Shown here: piece by piece, positions 10,837 to 22,978 of the stretch | How positions within the stretch are numbered: position 1 is the first letter of the stretch | How the letters are laid out: each line of letters opens with the position of its first letter | Assembly (NCBI GenBank): GCA_013397075.1 | Contig: VWZS01009594.1 | Location: 520,694 to 584,693 of the forward strand | DNA: 64,000 bases | Origin: Rhabdornis inornatus | Taxonomy: Eukaryota; Chordata; Aves; Passeriformes; Rhabdornithidae | Reading direction: 5' to 3' | Program-made: the position numbers and the translations under genes | The notes under the pieces: model-generated | Told to the model about the DNA's origin: nothing | Databases searched by the model: none | What the model saw: the letters and a program-made list of their open reading frames with translations, nothing else

Positions 10837-12930
10837 GCTTAAGGAAGATTTGGACAGGATGGTGCTGGAAAACCTGCCAAGCTTCTGAGACTGTGTCCAC
10901 CCCAGCTCTCAACCACAGGTCAGCTGGAGCTGTCAGGGCTAATTCAGCTACTGCAGGTTCATTTGGTGGCTGGATATTGAATTTCTGGACACTGCAATGG
11001 CTCTGGCTCCGGGCCAGAGAGAGGTGAAGGATGGCAGGTGGCTGTCCTGTACATGTTTCCCTGTGTCACATCTCAAGAGATGAGGATAAACCCATCCAAT
11101 ACCTGGAAGCTGTGGGCAGAGGTGGATGGGCAGCTGTGCCCAGTTCATGTTCTTTGACATTAAAATGCTCATTAATGAGGCAGCTTGAATCAGATCCATT
11201 AATGGAGTAGATCAAAGATCATCTGGCAAAGCACCTTGGCACCAACTGGCATCTGAGCAGGGACTCCCCAGCAGAACCTTCTGGAGCTGAGGGCTCCCTG
11301 TGGCTGCTGTCCCTGCATTGCTGCTGCCCTCATCACAGCTCCTGGTTTGGGGACAAGTCCACAGGGGGGACTCAAAGGCCCCTGTGACACCCATGCGGGG
11401 ATCCCCCAGTGGCACTGCACCCACCAGCCCCTCTTATCCATTTCTGCAGGAATTATTGATGCTGCAAAGGNTGCCTGACAAAGTAGCAAACCCAACCAGC
11501 ACCCAGGTCTCTTCTAAAAACAATGACCTCATGTTGAAGCCATCGAGCATGTGATTTCCCAGCCCGACACTGGGAGCCTCCCTCCTCCAGAGGGAGAGGA
11601 GCTGTGCAGGAGCCAGCCAAGATTCAGCAGGAAAGGCTTTATCCTCCCTCCGAGGATGTGGTGTCCAAGGAGGACTCTGCCCAGGAGATGGGACTGCCAA
11701 GGCACCATGCAGGAAGCAGACTGCACCCTTCAGAAAAGGAAAGCCCTTAAAACTTCGAATCTGTCTGAATTTTGAGCGCCTCAAAACTTCAGATCTGCCT
11801 GGATTCTGAGCTCATTTCCTGGGAAATCGGCTTATTTCTCTCAGAGCTGTAAAAATATGGACGGATATTTCCAAAGACAGAGTTTGAATTGGGGCAGAGG
11901 GGCTGCACCTACCTGGTTTGGCACATTGAGATGAGGGAATGTGAGGAAATCTCCCCTTGGTGAGCCCCAAACTCCATACAGCACCTGGCACCTGGCTCTG
12001 ATGGGGACAGTGTGGCTGAGCTCCATGGCTGCAGGATCAGGTTTTGTTCTGCTGCCAGGTTCTTGCCAGCACCTCATTCCTTGTCCCATTTTCCCTCAGC
12101 CTCGTGATTCGGGGAGGGAAGGGGGGAGCAGCTCTGCTCGGTCATTGAGCTCCTGGCCCAGCTCAGGTCCCACGTGGACGTCTCACAAGGATCTCCTTTG
12201 ATCCCAGCACAGCCAGGAGGCTCCAGGAACGAGGACAGAGGCCACAAGTGCTGCAGAATAATTAATCCAAGAGAGGGAACCTACTGGGAACTGCTGTCTG
12301 AGACAAATCCCAGTCTCGGGAGATTCAGGTGTGCTTCTCCAGCTGGGACAGGCAAGTTTGTGACCTGCAGAGCCTGGCTAGGAGCAGAGTTTCCCTGAAA
12401 CCCTCAAGCTTCTCTTTCCTGAAAGCTCCTCTCTGCAGATTAGCAGATGTCTTTGTTGGAGCCCTGGGTTCCTGCCAAGGATTACTGTAAACACTTGGCG
12501 AGGTGCAGGCTCTTGGCATCCGCTGCGTGTGGGGGGAGCGCAGGTCACCTCGCGAGTGGCACTTGAGTGTTCACGCTCACAGAGAAGCTGTTAACTGCAA
12601 ACAGCCCAGCCAGGGCCAACACAGCTTCAGCTTGCATCCCTGAAATAACACCAATGTCTTGGTTTTCCCACCTTTCTTACCAAGGAGGAGTGAAGGGGTC
12701 AACTGGGAGATGCTGTTCCCATACCTGTGAATTCCAAGGACACGATGGCCACAGGTGTAAAGACAAAGTCTGCTGGTGCCAGGTGTAAGAAATGTGAAAG
12801 ACCACAATAGAAATTGGTGTACGATCAAGGGTCAATCCATGCATGAGTGGCCAAGAGTTCCTGCAGTGTCACTGGGAACTGCTCACCCTGTGTGGGATCA
12901 GGAGAGTGAGGTGAGAGAAGACCTAACCTG
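10837..12930. other. Unique intergenic DNA with one unresolved base
   Basis: Single n at 11471. No exon, promoter or repeat family that I can support. Confidence 0.5.
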
Positions 12931-13332
12931 TCACGGGATCCCAGAGCAGTCTGGGTGGGAAGGGGCCTTAAAGCCCATCACTGCCACCCCCTGCCATGGG
13001 CAGGGACACCTTCCATCCATTGGGCACCCTATTGCAGGGTGTTCCAAGTCCAGCCTGGCCTTGGACACTTCCAGGGATCTGGGGGCAGCCATAGCTTTTC
13101 TGGGCACCCTGTGCCAGGGCCTGCCCACCCTCACAAGGAACAATTCCTGCCCAATATCCCATCTAACCCTGCCCTCTGGCAGTGGGAAGCCATTCCCTAT
13201 GTCCTGCCCCTTCATCCCAGGTCCCTCTCCAGCTCTCTTGGAACCCCTTTAGGCACTGGAAGGAGTTCTAAGTATTTCCTGGATCCTTCTCTTCTCCAGG
13301 CTGGACACCCCCAGCTCTCCCAGCCTGTTACT
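12931..13332 (-). mobile_element. CR1 LINE 3' end
   Basis: Reverse-complement CR1 with ctgccatgggcagggacacc, ctgccctctggcagtgggaa and gctggacacccccagctctc. Confidence 0.85.
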
Positions 13333-14005
13333 GGGTAAGGATTTGGTTGCAACCACATGGGGGCTAAGCAAGAGCTCCAGAGGATTCCCTCACTTAGAGA
13401 TGGAGTAAAGGCCTGAGTGACCTGTTTGCCCAGAAACCACAGGGCCATCTGTGACACCTGAGGGACCATCATGGTCAGTTCCAGCTCCCCAGCTCCTAAG
13501 CCTGCACTGCAACCCAGTGTTCCAACACATGACTGACTCTGAAGAAAACATTGGGTGATGCAGGACAGCACTGAAATTACTTATATTTGAAGAAAAACCT
13601 CTTACAGCAAAGGCCTGGAGCCCCAGTTCTGACTGTCAGTACTGAGCCTGCCAATGCCTTAATGAGCATCTCCAACAATTAATTACCTCCCCTGTAAAGA
13701 ATGTGCTGTTTCCCAGTTTCACATGTCTCTGTTGGCCAACAGCTCTGGCGTGTGTTCTTCCTTTTCCCTGCCAGATGGAAGAACCCTCCCATGTCAAACT
13801 TCTGCTCCCTCACGGGAACTGCCAGGGTTCCAGGTTTTCCTGAGCCGTGGGTGGCACCACAGGTGTGGGATCCCAGTTTTACTCCAGGTTTCCCAACCTG
13901 CTGACATGAGCTCCCAAGACTGGCTGTGGTCCCTCATCCCATTTCTAGATCCTGATTTTCCCATCCTAAGTCAAATTCATACAGTAACTTTGATTCTATA
14001 CATAG
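13333..14005. other. Unique intergenic DNA, nothing recognised
   Basis: No supported feature. Confidence 0.5.
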
Positions 14006-14448
14006 GAACTGTGTGCAGTTCTGGGTCCCAGCATTTGAGAAGGATGGGAAAACCCTGGAATGTGTCCAGAGGAGGAGAACCAAGCTGGTGATGGGCTGGA
14101 AGACACAGAGAGATGGGGGCTGAGGGGTGACGTCATGGCTCTGTGCAGCTTCCTGAGGAGAGGATGTGGAGATGGAGGTGCTGAGCTCTTCTCCTTGGGA
14201 TCCAGGGACAGAATGCCTGAGAATGGCTCAAAGCTGCACAGGGGGAGGGTTAGACTGCACATTGGGAATCTTTACCAGGAGGGTGGTCAGGCACTGGGAT
14301 GGGCTTCCTGGAGAGGTGGTCAATGCCCCAAACCTGTCAGTGTTGAAGAGGCATTTGAACAGCGCCCTTAACAATGTACTGTAACCTCTGGTCATCCCTG
14401 GAGTGGCCAGGCAGTTGGAGTAGATGGTCACTGTACATCCTTCAGACT
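14006..14448 (+). mobile_element. CR1 LINE 3' portion
   Basis: gtgtgcagttctgggtccc, tggaatgtgtccagaggagg and gggatgggcttcctggagag are CR1 phrases. The expected ATTCTATG tail is replaced by the TCCCA array that follows. Confidence 0.75.
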
Positions 14449-14490
14449 GTCCCATCCCATCCCATCCCATCCCATCCCATCCCATCCCAC
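14449..14490 (+). repeat. TCCCA pentanucleotide array
   Basis: About eight perfect CCCAT units directly after the CR1. Confidence 0.95.
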
Positions 14491-16009
14491 CTTCTTTTCT
14501 GAGCTACATAAACATTTGTGTGACCCTCTCAAGCACTTTCTCTTCATTCACATCCAGCTCCCAAAGTGACAGTGGTGGCGCTGGTCTCATGTACAGCCTC
14601 TGGCTGCCTCCCAGCATGGATCCAAACACAGCTCAGGCATTCCCATCCCCACTGCCCCATCCTGCCCTGGGGTGCAGCCCCCTCACTGTGGCTGGGCTGG
14701 AGGAAATGCCAGGGCAGGATCCCAGCCCTATTCCCTGATGGAGCAGCTCCATCTTGTGCCATCCTTAGCCAGGTGGGACAGCATGAACCCAGCCCTGCCC
14801 CTGTGCTGGAGTCAGGGTGGGGTGGCCAGCCAAGGACCTGGGTCAGGCCAGGACACATTTAGCAGCTCAGACCCTCAGAAGGTCTCACTATCCACGGTTT
14901 CTATCCTGCAGGCATCGGGGGTGTCAAAGCAAGCTGGTGCCAAGGAAGAGGCTGCACAAGCTTCTCCTGACTCTTTCAGCGAGGATGAAGGCCACCAGCC
15001 CTGCAGGATGCTCTCCAGGCCTCCCTGAGCATGGAAGAATATAGGAAGGGGAGACCAGGGAGCTGTGTAGCAGTGGTGGGGTCTGAACCTTTTCCTGTCA
15101 TTGCTGCCTGGTGGCACCAGGAGAAAGGGACAGGAGGAGGAAATAACATGAGGAGAAACTTCCTGTGTGTACTGGGAATTAATGACTTCCTGAGCTCTTC
15201 GGGTGGCCTTGCACTGATCAGAGCAAGCCTGTAGGACAAAGGGCAGTGAGAAGGGATGTGAATACCAGAAAGAAGTCACTGGTGGCAGGGCACTGCAGTG
15301 TCACCTGCCCATTGTGTCATCCTGCCACCACAGCTCAGCAGATCCCAACCCTGTAACCCCAAACACCCGTGGGAGTCACAGGGAGGCTGCAGGAGCTGCT
15401 GGCTGAGCCATGGTAGGAGTCACCCACCAAACACTTGAATGGGTCTGGCTTTGTTTGGAGCCCAGCAAGTCAGTACCTGCTTTTTGACTCCTTCCACCTT
15501 AAACATTTTCCTGCTGCTCTTCCCCCTGTGCTTCCTGCTGGGAATATCTCTTCATTAATGATTTGGAGATGAGACACAGCATTTACAACTGACACAAACC
15601 CGGCTGAGCCGCGGGTGGAGCAGAGGGTTGTGCTGCCATCCAGAGGGACCCGAGGAAATGAGCTGGCAGGAACTTCGTGCAGTTCAACGTCTCTTATTTT
15701 CCTCTGGCCCTTGGGTTCTTCCAGCTCAGACTCACCGTCCTCTTTGTGTCTTTTCTGTGCCACACTGCCTTTGCTTTACCTCACTTCAGCAAGCTCTGGC
15801 TGCCTCATGCACACAGAGACCTGGGGAGGCTGAGCCCAGTTCCGTCTCAAGCAGCTGCCCCCGATCACTTTAAATCCACAAAACTCTTCTCTGCCTGAGC
15901 CCGTCAAATACTTGCTGTTCTTGAATGCTGGTATCCGGAATGTTGGAACCCTGAAGCCTGAAAGTTTTGAACTTTCTGTGCTTTCTGACACTGACCCCCT
16001 GGAGAACAC
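14491..16009. other. Unique intergenic DNA, nothing recognised
   Basis: Several overlapping open frames on both strands, none with a family signature. Confidence 0.5.
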
Positions 16010-16350
16010 TTCTTTTGACCTGAGGCCTTGGGGTTTTAGAATATAGTCATAGGTATGGGACAAGATGGAGGTTCTTGGGCGTTGTCTCTTCTTCCTTCTT
16101 GTTCCTTCTCCATGATTTCAGGTAGTAGTTTTTGGTTGGATAGAAGATCCCACAGTGCGGGTCACGAGTGTTTGGTTATTGGGTGAAAAGTATAAATAAT
16201 ATAGATGTTAGTTTTTAATTGAAAAAACCTTGTAACTAGCTAGAGACATCTCCATTTTCCCATTTTCTCACTTTCTCACTTTTGGCTTGTTAGCTAAAAG
16301 TGCTAAAATACTCACTGTACAAAAATAAGATTTAATAAACAACCAAGTCC
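16010..16350 (+). mobile_element. Probable endogenous retrovirus LTR fragment
   Basis: Phrases such as gtagtagtttttggttggat, aagtataaataatatag (a TATA-like box) and tttaataaacaac (a polyadenylation-like end) resemble LTRs common in songbirds. No internal viral genes. The ends are estimates. Confidence 0.5.
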
Positions 16351-16387
16351 AAACAAAAAAATCCTTCTCTCAAACATTCAATCCCAA

Positions 16388-16415
16388 CTCTGAGAAAAGG
16401 AAAAAAAAAAAAAAA
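16388..16415 (+). repeat. Poly-A tract
   Basis: Run of about 16 A. Confidence 0.85.
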
Positions 16416-16585
16416 GCCACTAATATGTAACACCACTTTCACCAGAAGTAAAGTCAGACAAGTCCTGGACTCCAGGGTCCATGACAGAACTATTTCCTGC
16501 CAAGCTGGTTGGAAACCACTCAAGTGCACATCCAAGACCTGTCCTTGTTTGTTTTATTTGTTTAGAATCTCTGCTGAGCCATGCC

Positions 16586-16775
16586 CACAGAATCCCAAAA
16601 TGTTCTGAGCTGGAAGAGACCTTAAGGATCACCAGTTCCATGCCCTGCCATGGGCAGGGACACTTTCCACTAGACCAGGTCAGTCAAAGCCCTGTCCAGC
16701 CTGGCCTTGAACACTTCAAGGGACAGAGCAGCCACTGCTGCTCTGGGCACCCTATGCCAGGGCCTCCCCACCCTT
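16586..16775 (-). mobile_element. CR1 LINE 3' end
   Basis: cacagaatcccaaaatgttc, ctgccatgggcagggacact and gcagccactgctgctctggg. Confidence 0.82.
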
Positions 16776-17387
16776 GATTTTGGGGTTTTTTTTGGCTCTT
16801 CTGCACAGCCATTGACAGTTTTCCCGGGAACTGGAGCTCAGAGGAACTGAAGGCTGTTGCTCACAGTCTCTGGTGCACTTGCCCATGTACAGCTCCTGTC
16901 TGGGACTGTTCTCACACAGCCAGGAGAGCCCCAGGCCCTGGATGCTGCACTGAAGCGGTTGGGAAGAAGCTTTTTAACATTAATAACACATTTTTTAATG
17001 ACTGATCAGAAAGTTCATGCCCTCGGGAGTCCTTTGGCTCAGATAACACGGTGCTGGATGATGAATGGATGATTGTCACACTGAGTTCTGCTGATACCAC
17101 ACAGCTCAGCTCAGGGTGCCAATTTGTGTTAGATCCAGGGATTTTGAAGATTTTGAGATAAACTAAATGCCTATGAAGATTTTTGACATTCTTTTGGCAT
17201 TGGGAGCCCAGGTGTCTGGGAGGGATCTTCCCAAGCATTTCACTGCATCTTAGATAGCTGGAAACCTGCCCCTTAAATTAGCCATGCCACTTGGAATGGC
17301 ACATCATTGCAGCTGCCCTAACCTGGGATGGGATGGAATAGAACAGAATAAAAAAGAAGAGAAATAGAGAAGGGTAAACTTAAAAAT
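16776..17387. other. Unique intergenic DNA leading into the pentanucleotide satellite
   Basis: No gene. From about 17322 the sequence becomes purine-rich with imperfect ggaat/agaat units. Confidence 0.5.
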
Positions 17388-17582
17388 AAAATGGAATGGA
17401 ACGGAATGGAACGGAATGGGACGGAATGGAACGGAATGGAACGGAATGGAACGGAATGGAACAGAATAGAATAGAATAGAATAGAATAGAATAGAATAGA
17501 ATAGAATAGAATAGAATAGAATAGAATAGAATAGAATAGAATAGAATAGAATAGAATAGAATAGAATAGAATAGAATAGAAT
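17388..17582 (+). repeat. Two-part pentanucleotide satellite: GGAAT/GGAAC then AGAAT
   Basis: 17388-17462 alternates GGAAT and GGAAC, a 10 bp higher-order unit. At 17463 it changes sharply to about 24 pure AGAAT units. Confidence 0.96.
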
Positions 17583-18997
17583 CCGGGGGAAAAAAGACAA
17601 TACAGGGAGACTGTAATTATTCTTCAAATCTTTTTTCTGATAGGTAAATTAGGAGCTGATTTTTTATAATGATCAAGATAAGCAGCATCACATCCAGTGG
17701 CCATGGTGTGGTCTGGCACCTCCTGCCTTGGCCCAGGGGAGGGCAGGGAATGTGGGGCCGCTGCAGGTGAAGGTGCTCTGTGTTATTGCTTGAGGCATCT
17801 GCAGAAGCAAGAGAGCTAAAGGACAGTGAAGACCCAATCAATCACATATTTCATGAAAACTACCAAGTTCAGGATCCTTTAGGTCACATCAGTAGGGATG
17901 AGGAATTCTGATGGAGCTGGATATTTATATTATGCAATACTCTTGGTTTCTGAAGCTTGGACAAAAGTGGTTGGTCCTTCCAGAGCTCCTTTGCTGTCTT
18001 TGCTTCCCATTCTGTGCTTTTGCAACCCTCACACAATGCCAGGTGAGTTTGGAATTCCTCAACAGATCCCACCTCCAAGGACTGGGATGGGAACTTGCTC
18101 CTTCTTTCTTACAACATATCCTGAAAAACCTCCCTTGTTTTGCTAGCAGTGAGAATTAGAAGAAATCTAGAAAATGTGATCTCTGAGGGAAGAGTGAAAG
18201 AATTGGGTTGTTTGGTGCAGAGGAGCAGAGGCTGGGACAGCTGGGGACGAGCTGACCTCCAGCCTCCCCTTTGCAGCTTCACTTCCTGCCCTGCTGGGAT
18301 AACCCTCCTCCAATACATAAAAGGCTGCCATGGAAAAGAAGGGAATAAACTGCTCTGTGTGTGCGTGGAGATGATGAAGAATCACAGAGTGAGGGCTTTA
18401 GTCAGACATTGGGAACTGGCTGAGGGCAAACACAGCTCAGGGCCAGGACAGAGTGGCTGTGTCAGGCTCTGTCAGTGGGAGCTTTAGGAGGGAAGAGCAC
18501 AAATTAAACAAACATCCATCATGAGTGGTTTAAGCTGCACTTACCCTGCATTGGATCAGGGTGAGCAGCAATTGCTCCAGGCACCCCTCCAGCTCTGCTT
18601 GCTCTGCTTCTGTTCCCAGCAGTCTCGTGGCTCCAGGCAGGTGAGAACTGCTCTTGGCCTGGAACCAGATCCTCCTCTCCAAGAGTGGATGTTTGGAGAA
18701 GGGGTTTGCTCCCACCCCAGGACTTTCCAACTGCTAGGATGCAGGAGCAGCACTGCTGGACTGCCTCAGGCCCACAGCAGGTGGGGAAGGATGAAGATGC
18801 TGGGGACAGCGAGGAGGGACCATGGAGCTGGGTGAGTGTTGTCAAAGATCTTCACACTATAAAAATTTCCTATGTGTTTCTTTAAGGAATTTTAATGGAT
18901 TTTATGCACTGGGGTAACAGCTCCTCATCACTGTGCTGTGAAGGCAGAGTTCAGGACCCCGAGATTTCAGTGGTCAGCCTGGGCTTCCATCCCTTGT
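17583..18997. other. Unique intergenic DNA, nothing recognised
   Basis: Short part around 18170-18480 recalls a CR1 interior (gaagagtgaaagaattgggt), too weak to call. Confidence 0.4.
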
Positions 18998-19295
18998 CAT
19001 AGAATCCCAGCATGATGTGGGGTGAAAGATGGTCCAGTGCCATGGGCAGGGACACCTTCCACTGTCCCAGGCTTCTCCAAGCCCTGTCCAACCTGGCCTT
19101 GGATACTTCCAGGGATCCAGGGGCAGCCACAGCTGCTCTGGGCATCCTGTGCCAGGGCCTGCCCACCTTCACAGAGAATTATTTACCCCAATATTCCATC
19201 CATCCCTGCCCTCTGGCAGTGGGAAGCCCTTGTCCTGGCACACTATCCCTTGTCCAAAGCCCCTCTCTAGTTTTCTTGGAGCCCCCTTAGGCACT
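18998..19295 (-). mobile_element. CR1 LINE 3' end
   Basis: catagaatcccagcatgatg through catgggcagggacaccttcc to ctctggcagtgggaagccc. Confidence 0.85.
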
Positions 19296-20372
19296 GGGGG
19301 CTTTTAAGGAAGGGGTTTTTAAGGTCTCCCTGCAGCCATTTTCTCCTGAACAGCCTGATTTGTGCTGGTTCGGGCTGGCCATGGCTCAGTGCTACATCTC
19401 CAGGAGAACAGGGATGGTTTTTTTTATCCAGGAAGCTGCAGAATCAGCTGCAGTCAGACCTGCTGAACATCTCAAGATGTTTCCCTTCTGTTCAACTGAG
19501 TCTGGTGGTTTTGGCTGGGTTCCCAGCCCTCATCAGCCTGGGGAATCACAGAGCTGGATGCAAATAGAAGTGGCTTATAGTGAAGCTTTACCATGGGGCA
19601 ATTCCTTCCTGGAGAGGAAACAGAGCTGCTGGATGCTGCTGAGGGACATGGCAGCCCCACAATCACTCAGGCTGCCTCGGGCTCCTCCACCCTCTGCTCC
19701 CAGGAAGACAAACATCCTCAAGAGGATTCTCAGGAACAGCTTTGGGAAAGATTTTCCCTCATGAGAAGCAAAAGCCTTGAGGACTCTGCTTCATCTGGGT
19801 TCTTCTGCAGGGTGTCTGGCTCTGCATACACTGACCTTAGAGGGAATGTTGATGTTCTCCCGCTAGAAATGTTCATGTATTTGTACAACAGTCACATTGC
19901 AGTCTTTGGAAGTCTCATTTCAGTCTTCATAAAACTTCCTGGAAAACTCCATAAAAGAAAACACTGTATCCACTTTAATTCCAAAAAGCCTGGGAATTGA
20001 ATATTTAGTTTGTTTACAGTTTGACATCCTCCTCCTTGGCTCAAGACCATAAAAGCAATGTGTGTGTGTTGGGCTGGAAATTTTGATGTGTTGTCTAATT
20101 TTCTTTATTACTTCCCGTTTTGAAAAAATAGAGAAGAGGGAGGGCACAGTTACCCCTCATGAACAGTTACTGCTGGCGCAGCCCACAAGGCCATTTACCA
20201 GCAGGGGAATTGTGGAAAGGAGGAAGAGGCCCTGCCTCATCAAATAGAAAAAATCCCAGAGGAAGCTAAGAAAGAAGAAATGAAGAATCAATATAAATGA
20301 TCAAAAGCAAAATTCATGTTTTTAAAGAGAGACCAGGCAGATGAGCAGTTAAAGCACTAGAGAACCACCTGA
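19296..20372. other. Unique intergenic DNA, nothing recognised
   Basis: No supported feature. Confidence 0.5.
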
Positions 20373-20570
20373 TAAAATCCCAGAATGTTTGGGTGGGAAG
20401 GGACCTTAAAGCCCATGCAGTGCCACCCCCTGCCATGGGCAGGGACACTTCCACTGTCCCAGGCTGCTCCAAGCCCTGTTCAAAGTGGCCTTGGACACTT
20501 CCAGGGATGGGGCAGGCACAGCTTCTCTAGGCAGGCTGAACACCCTCAGCTCTCCCAGGCTGTCTCCAGA
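20373..20570 (-). mobile_element. CR1 LINE 3' end with internal deletion
   Basis: Starts aaaatcccagaatgtttggg. After cacagcttctctaggcagg it jumps to ctgaacaccctcagctctcc, skipping the usual middle part. Confidence 0.8.
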
Positions 20571-22082
20571 GCAGAGGAGCTCCAGCCCTCAGAGCATTTT
20601 TCAGAGAAATCTCTGTGTTTATCTGTTTTGTCCTCGTTTCTACCCTTCTATCCCAGGCAGAAGCTACATCCCAGAGATGTCTGTGAAGCCTCAGGTGTGA
20701 TCCAGAGCTATGATTTTGAGGTGTCCAGACCCAGCCGGGTGGCCCCAGGGGCTGATGTCCTGCCTGAACTCGGGCACACCCTGGCACAGAGCTGCCACCA
20801 TGTGTCCAACCCTGTGCTGGGCAGAGCTGCAAGGCCATGCTCACTCTCTGGGCACCTGGACCTGCTCTGGGGGGGATTTCAGCAATCAGAGGTGGGGGGT
20901 GCTGGAGCCCCCACAGCCCCTCCTTTGGGCACCACAACAGTGAGGAGGGGGTGCCTTGGCTGAGCCAGGCTCCAATTTCCAGTGCCTGGACATCAGCTAT
21001 GTCCCCTTTGCTGTCCCCAGTGCCCTTTAGGCCACACCATGGCTCTGTGCCACACCTGGAGCTGGCACATGGCCAGCACACACCTCCCACACTGACCTGC
21101 TCTAGGTCCCAGAGCAAGCCCAGCCCCAACCCTGCCCCCCTGCTTTTTGGGATCAAATTCAATCCAATACCTAACAGCAAACCCTCGGAGGATTTGGACA
21201 CCCAGGCACAGGGACATTCCATTCTCCACAGCCCATTTTCAGTTCATCACCAGCAGCACCTCACAGAGAGGGTGCCTGATCATCTCTCCTCACACCTGGG
21301 ACAAGAAGCAGCAGCTTTTAATGGGCTTTTCCTCCATTTTGCACAAAACAGCTCCACTTCTTGTTTTCCAAAAGCTTTTAGGATTGTGTGCTGCAAAGTC
21401 TCCAGTCAGAGCTGTAAATCCCTCACCTGTGTTCTGCAGATGAGACTTGGTTTGGGTTCAGATCTGGGTTTTGGAAAGGCCAACACCATCCTGAGCGCAT
21501 GCAACAGGAATGGCACGTGTCCACCCTTGAGGACAGCAAACTGTGAGAGCCCTGGTCCTCCTCCAGAGCTCACAAAGGACAGAAGTCATTTTTGGTTGAT
21601 TCTGGATCCACAGACTGATATGTTTGTGTTTAACCCTCCCACTTCCTCAGCCTGTCTGGGCTTCTGTCTTCCATTACCATCAGAGTTAAAAAAGATAATA
21701 GAAGAAATGAACAAAAAAGAAATCATCCTGAAAAGCCCTTTCAGGCCCAGCTGCTTGTTGGTTCATCCTCCTGCTTCTGCCAAAGCTGCCTTTTGGAGTA
21801 ACAAATGAAAGAAGTTTTTTGAAGGATATCTACATGGTGTGTGCAGCCCCAAAAGGCACTTCCTCTCTGGGAATAAATCATCACTTCCAGATTTTTAACG
21901 CAGGATTTCTATCCAGGTGTTTCCCATAGGTTGGAGGAGGAGGTTGAAATTGTGAACAGGAAGTGCAAGTGCTAAAGAAACAATAAATACAGATCTTTAT
22001 GGGGTCTGGCACAAGGGCCCCTGCCCATTCCTGAGTGTGCCAGGGGCTGCCCATTCATAAGGAATTTGTGCTCCACTGACCC
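20571..22082. other. Unique intergenic DNA with a long unexplained open frame
   Basis: A 323-codon plus-strand open frame spans 20837-21808, with a 231-codon frame opposite part of it. Neither shows a family motif. No splice or polyadenylation context supports a gene. Confidence 0.5.
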
Positions 22083-22420
22083 TGTGTCTCGGTTTGAAAG
22101 ACAGGTATTTGCTAAAAAAGGCAAGAACCCCTTTTTCTGAGATGGAGAATGCAACCCCCCTCCCTTCTAATTATNGACTCCGCGAGAGAGCAAGAGAGCG
22201 CCCCAGGCTCCTCGTCCCATCTTTCCTTTTCCGGTGTTCCCCCTGTCCCCAGCCCCCTGCGAGAGAAACTGTTACTACTAAGGTGTAGCCACAAATACTT
22301 AGCATAACAATGGAAAAAAATCCACAGAAAGAAAAGGGAACAATTCAACCCCCAGCGCCCTGGGGCAGCAGATTTCCCTCTTCTCCCAAACTGGACTCTA
22401 GAAAATCTTTTGAGAAGCCA
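22083..22420 (+). mobile_element. Probable endogenous retrovirus LTR fragment
   Basis: Opens TGTGTCTCGGTTTGAAAGAC and continues with the aggcaagaacccctttttct and aatgcaacccccctccctt phrases typical of a songbird LTR. Interrupted by an n at 22175, where part of the element may be missing. Confidence 0.6.
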
Positions 22421-22449
22421 CTTGTGCTTCAGATCCCTATTTAGTAACA

Positions 22450-22590
22450 TTTAGATTGCAAAAGCCCTCTGAGATCATCAGGTCCAACCGTTCCTCCTGG
22501 CACTGCCAAGGCCACCATTGACCCATGTCCCCAAGTGCCACATCCACGGGACTTCCTAGGGTGGGGACTCACCCACTGCCCTGGAAACAG
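22450..22590 (-). mobile_element. CR1 LINE 3' end, older subfamily
   Basis: tctgagatcatcaggtccaa and ccgttcctcctggcactgcc. Confidence 0.7.
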
Positions 22591-22796
22591 GATATTTCTT
22601 ACACAAGAGCTCTCCATTCCAAAATCAGTAGGACTATCAGGACAAAATAAAGGGGAGAAGCAGGGGTTGTGTGGGGAAGGAAGGACGAGGTAAACAGGAA
22701 AAAAAGACCAAATAAAGATACTGAAGAATAGATTCCAGAGAGCTGAGGGTCCACTGGGTGAGTGAAGTAAGATCAAGCAGAGATGCACCTGAGGCA

Positions 22797-22978
22797 CCAC
22801 AGAACCCCAGCACGTTTTGGGTTGGAAGAGCCTTAAAAGCTCATCCAGTGCCACTCCTGCCATGCATGGGCAGGGACACCTTCCACTGTCCCAGGCTGCT
22901 CCAAGCCCTGTCCAGCCTGGCCTGGGACACTTCCAGGGCTGGGGCAGCCACAGCTGCTCTTGGTACCCCGTGCCAGCC
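22797..22978 (-). mobile_element. CR1 LINE 3' end
   Basis: accacagaaccccagcacg, gggcagggacaccttccact and cctgggacacttccagggct. Confidence 0.82.

Noticed and set aside
17304..17627. Open frame of repeated FYSIL residues
   Set aside because: Direct reading of the pentanucleotide satellite.
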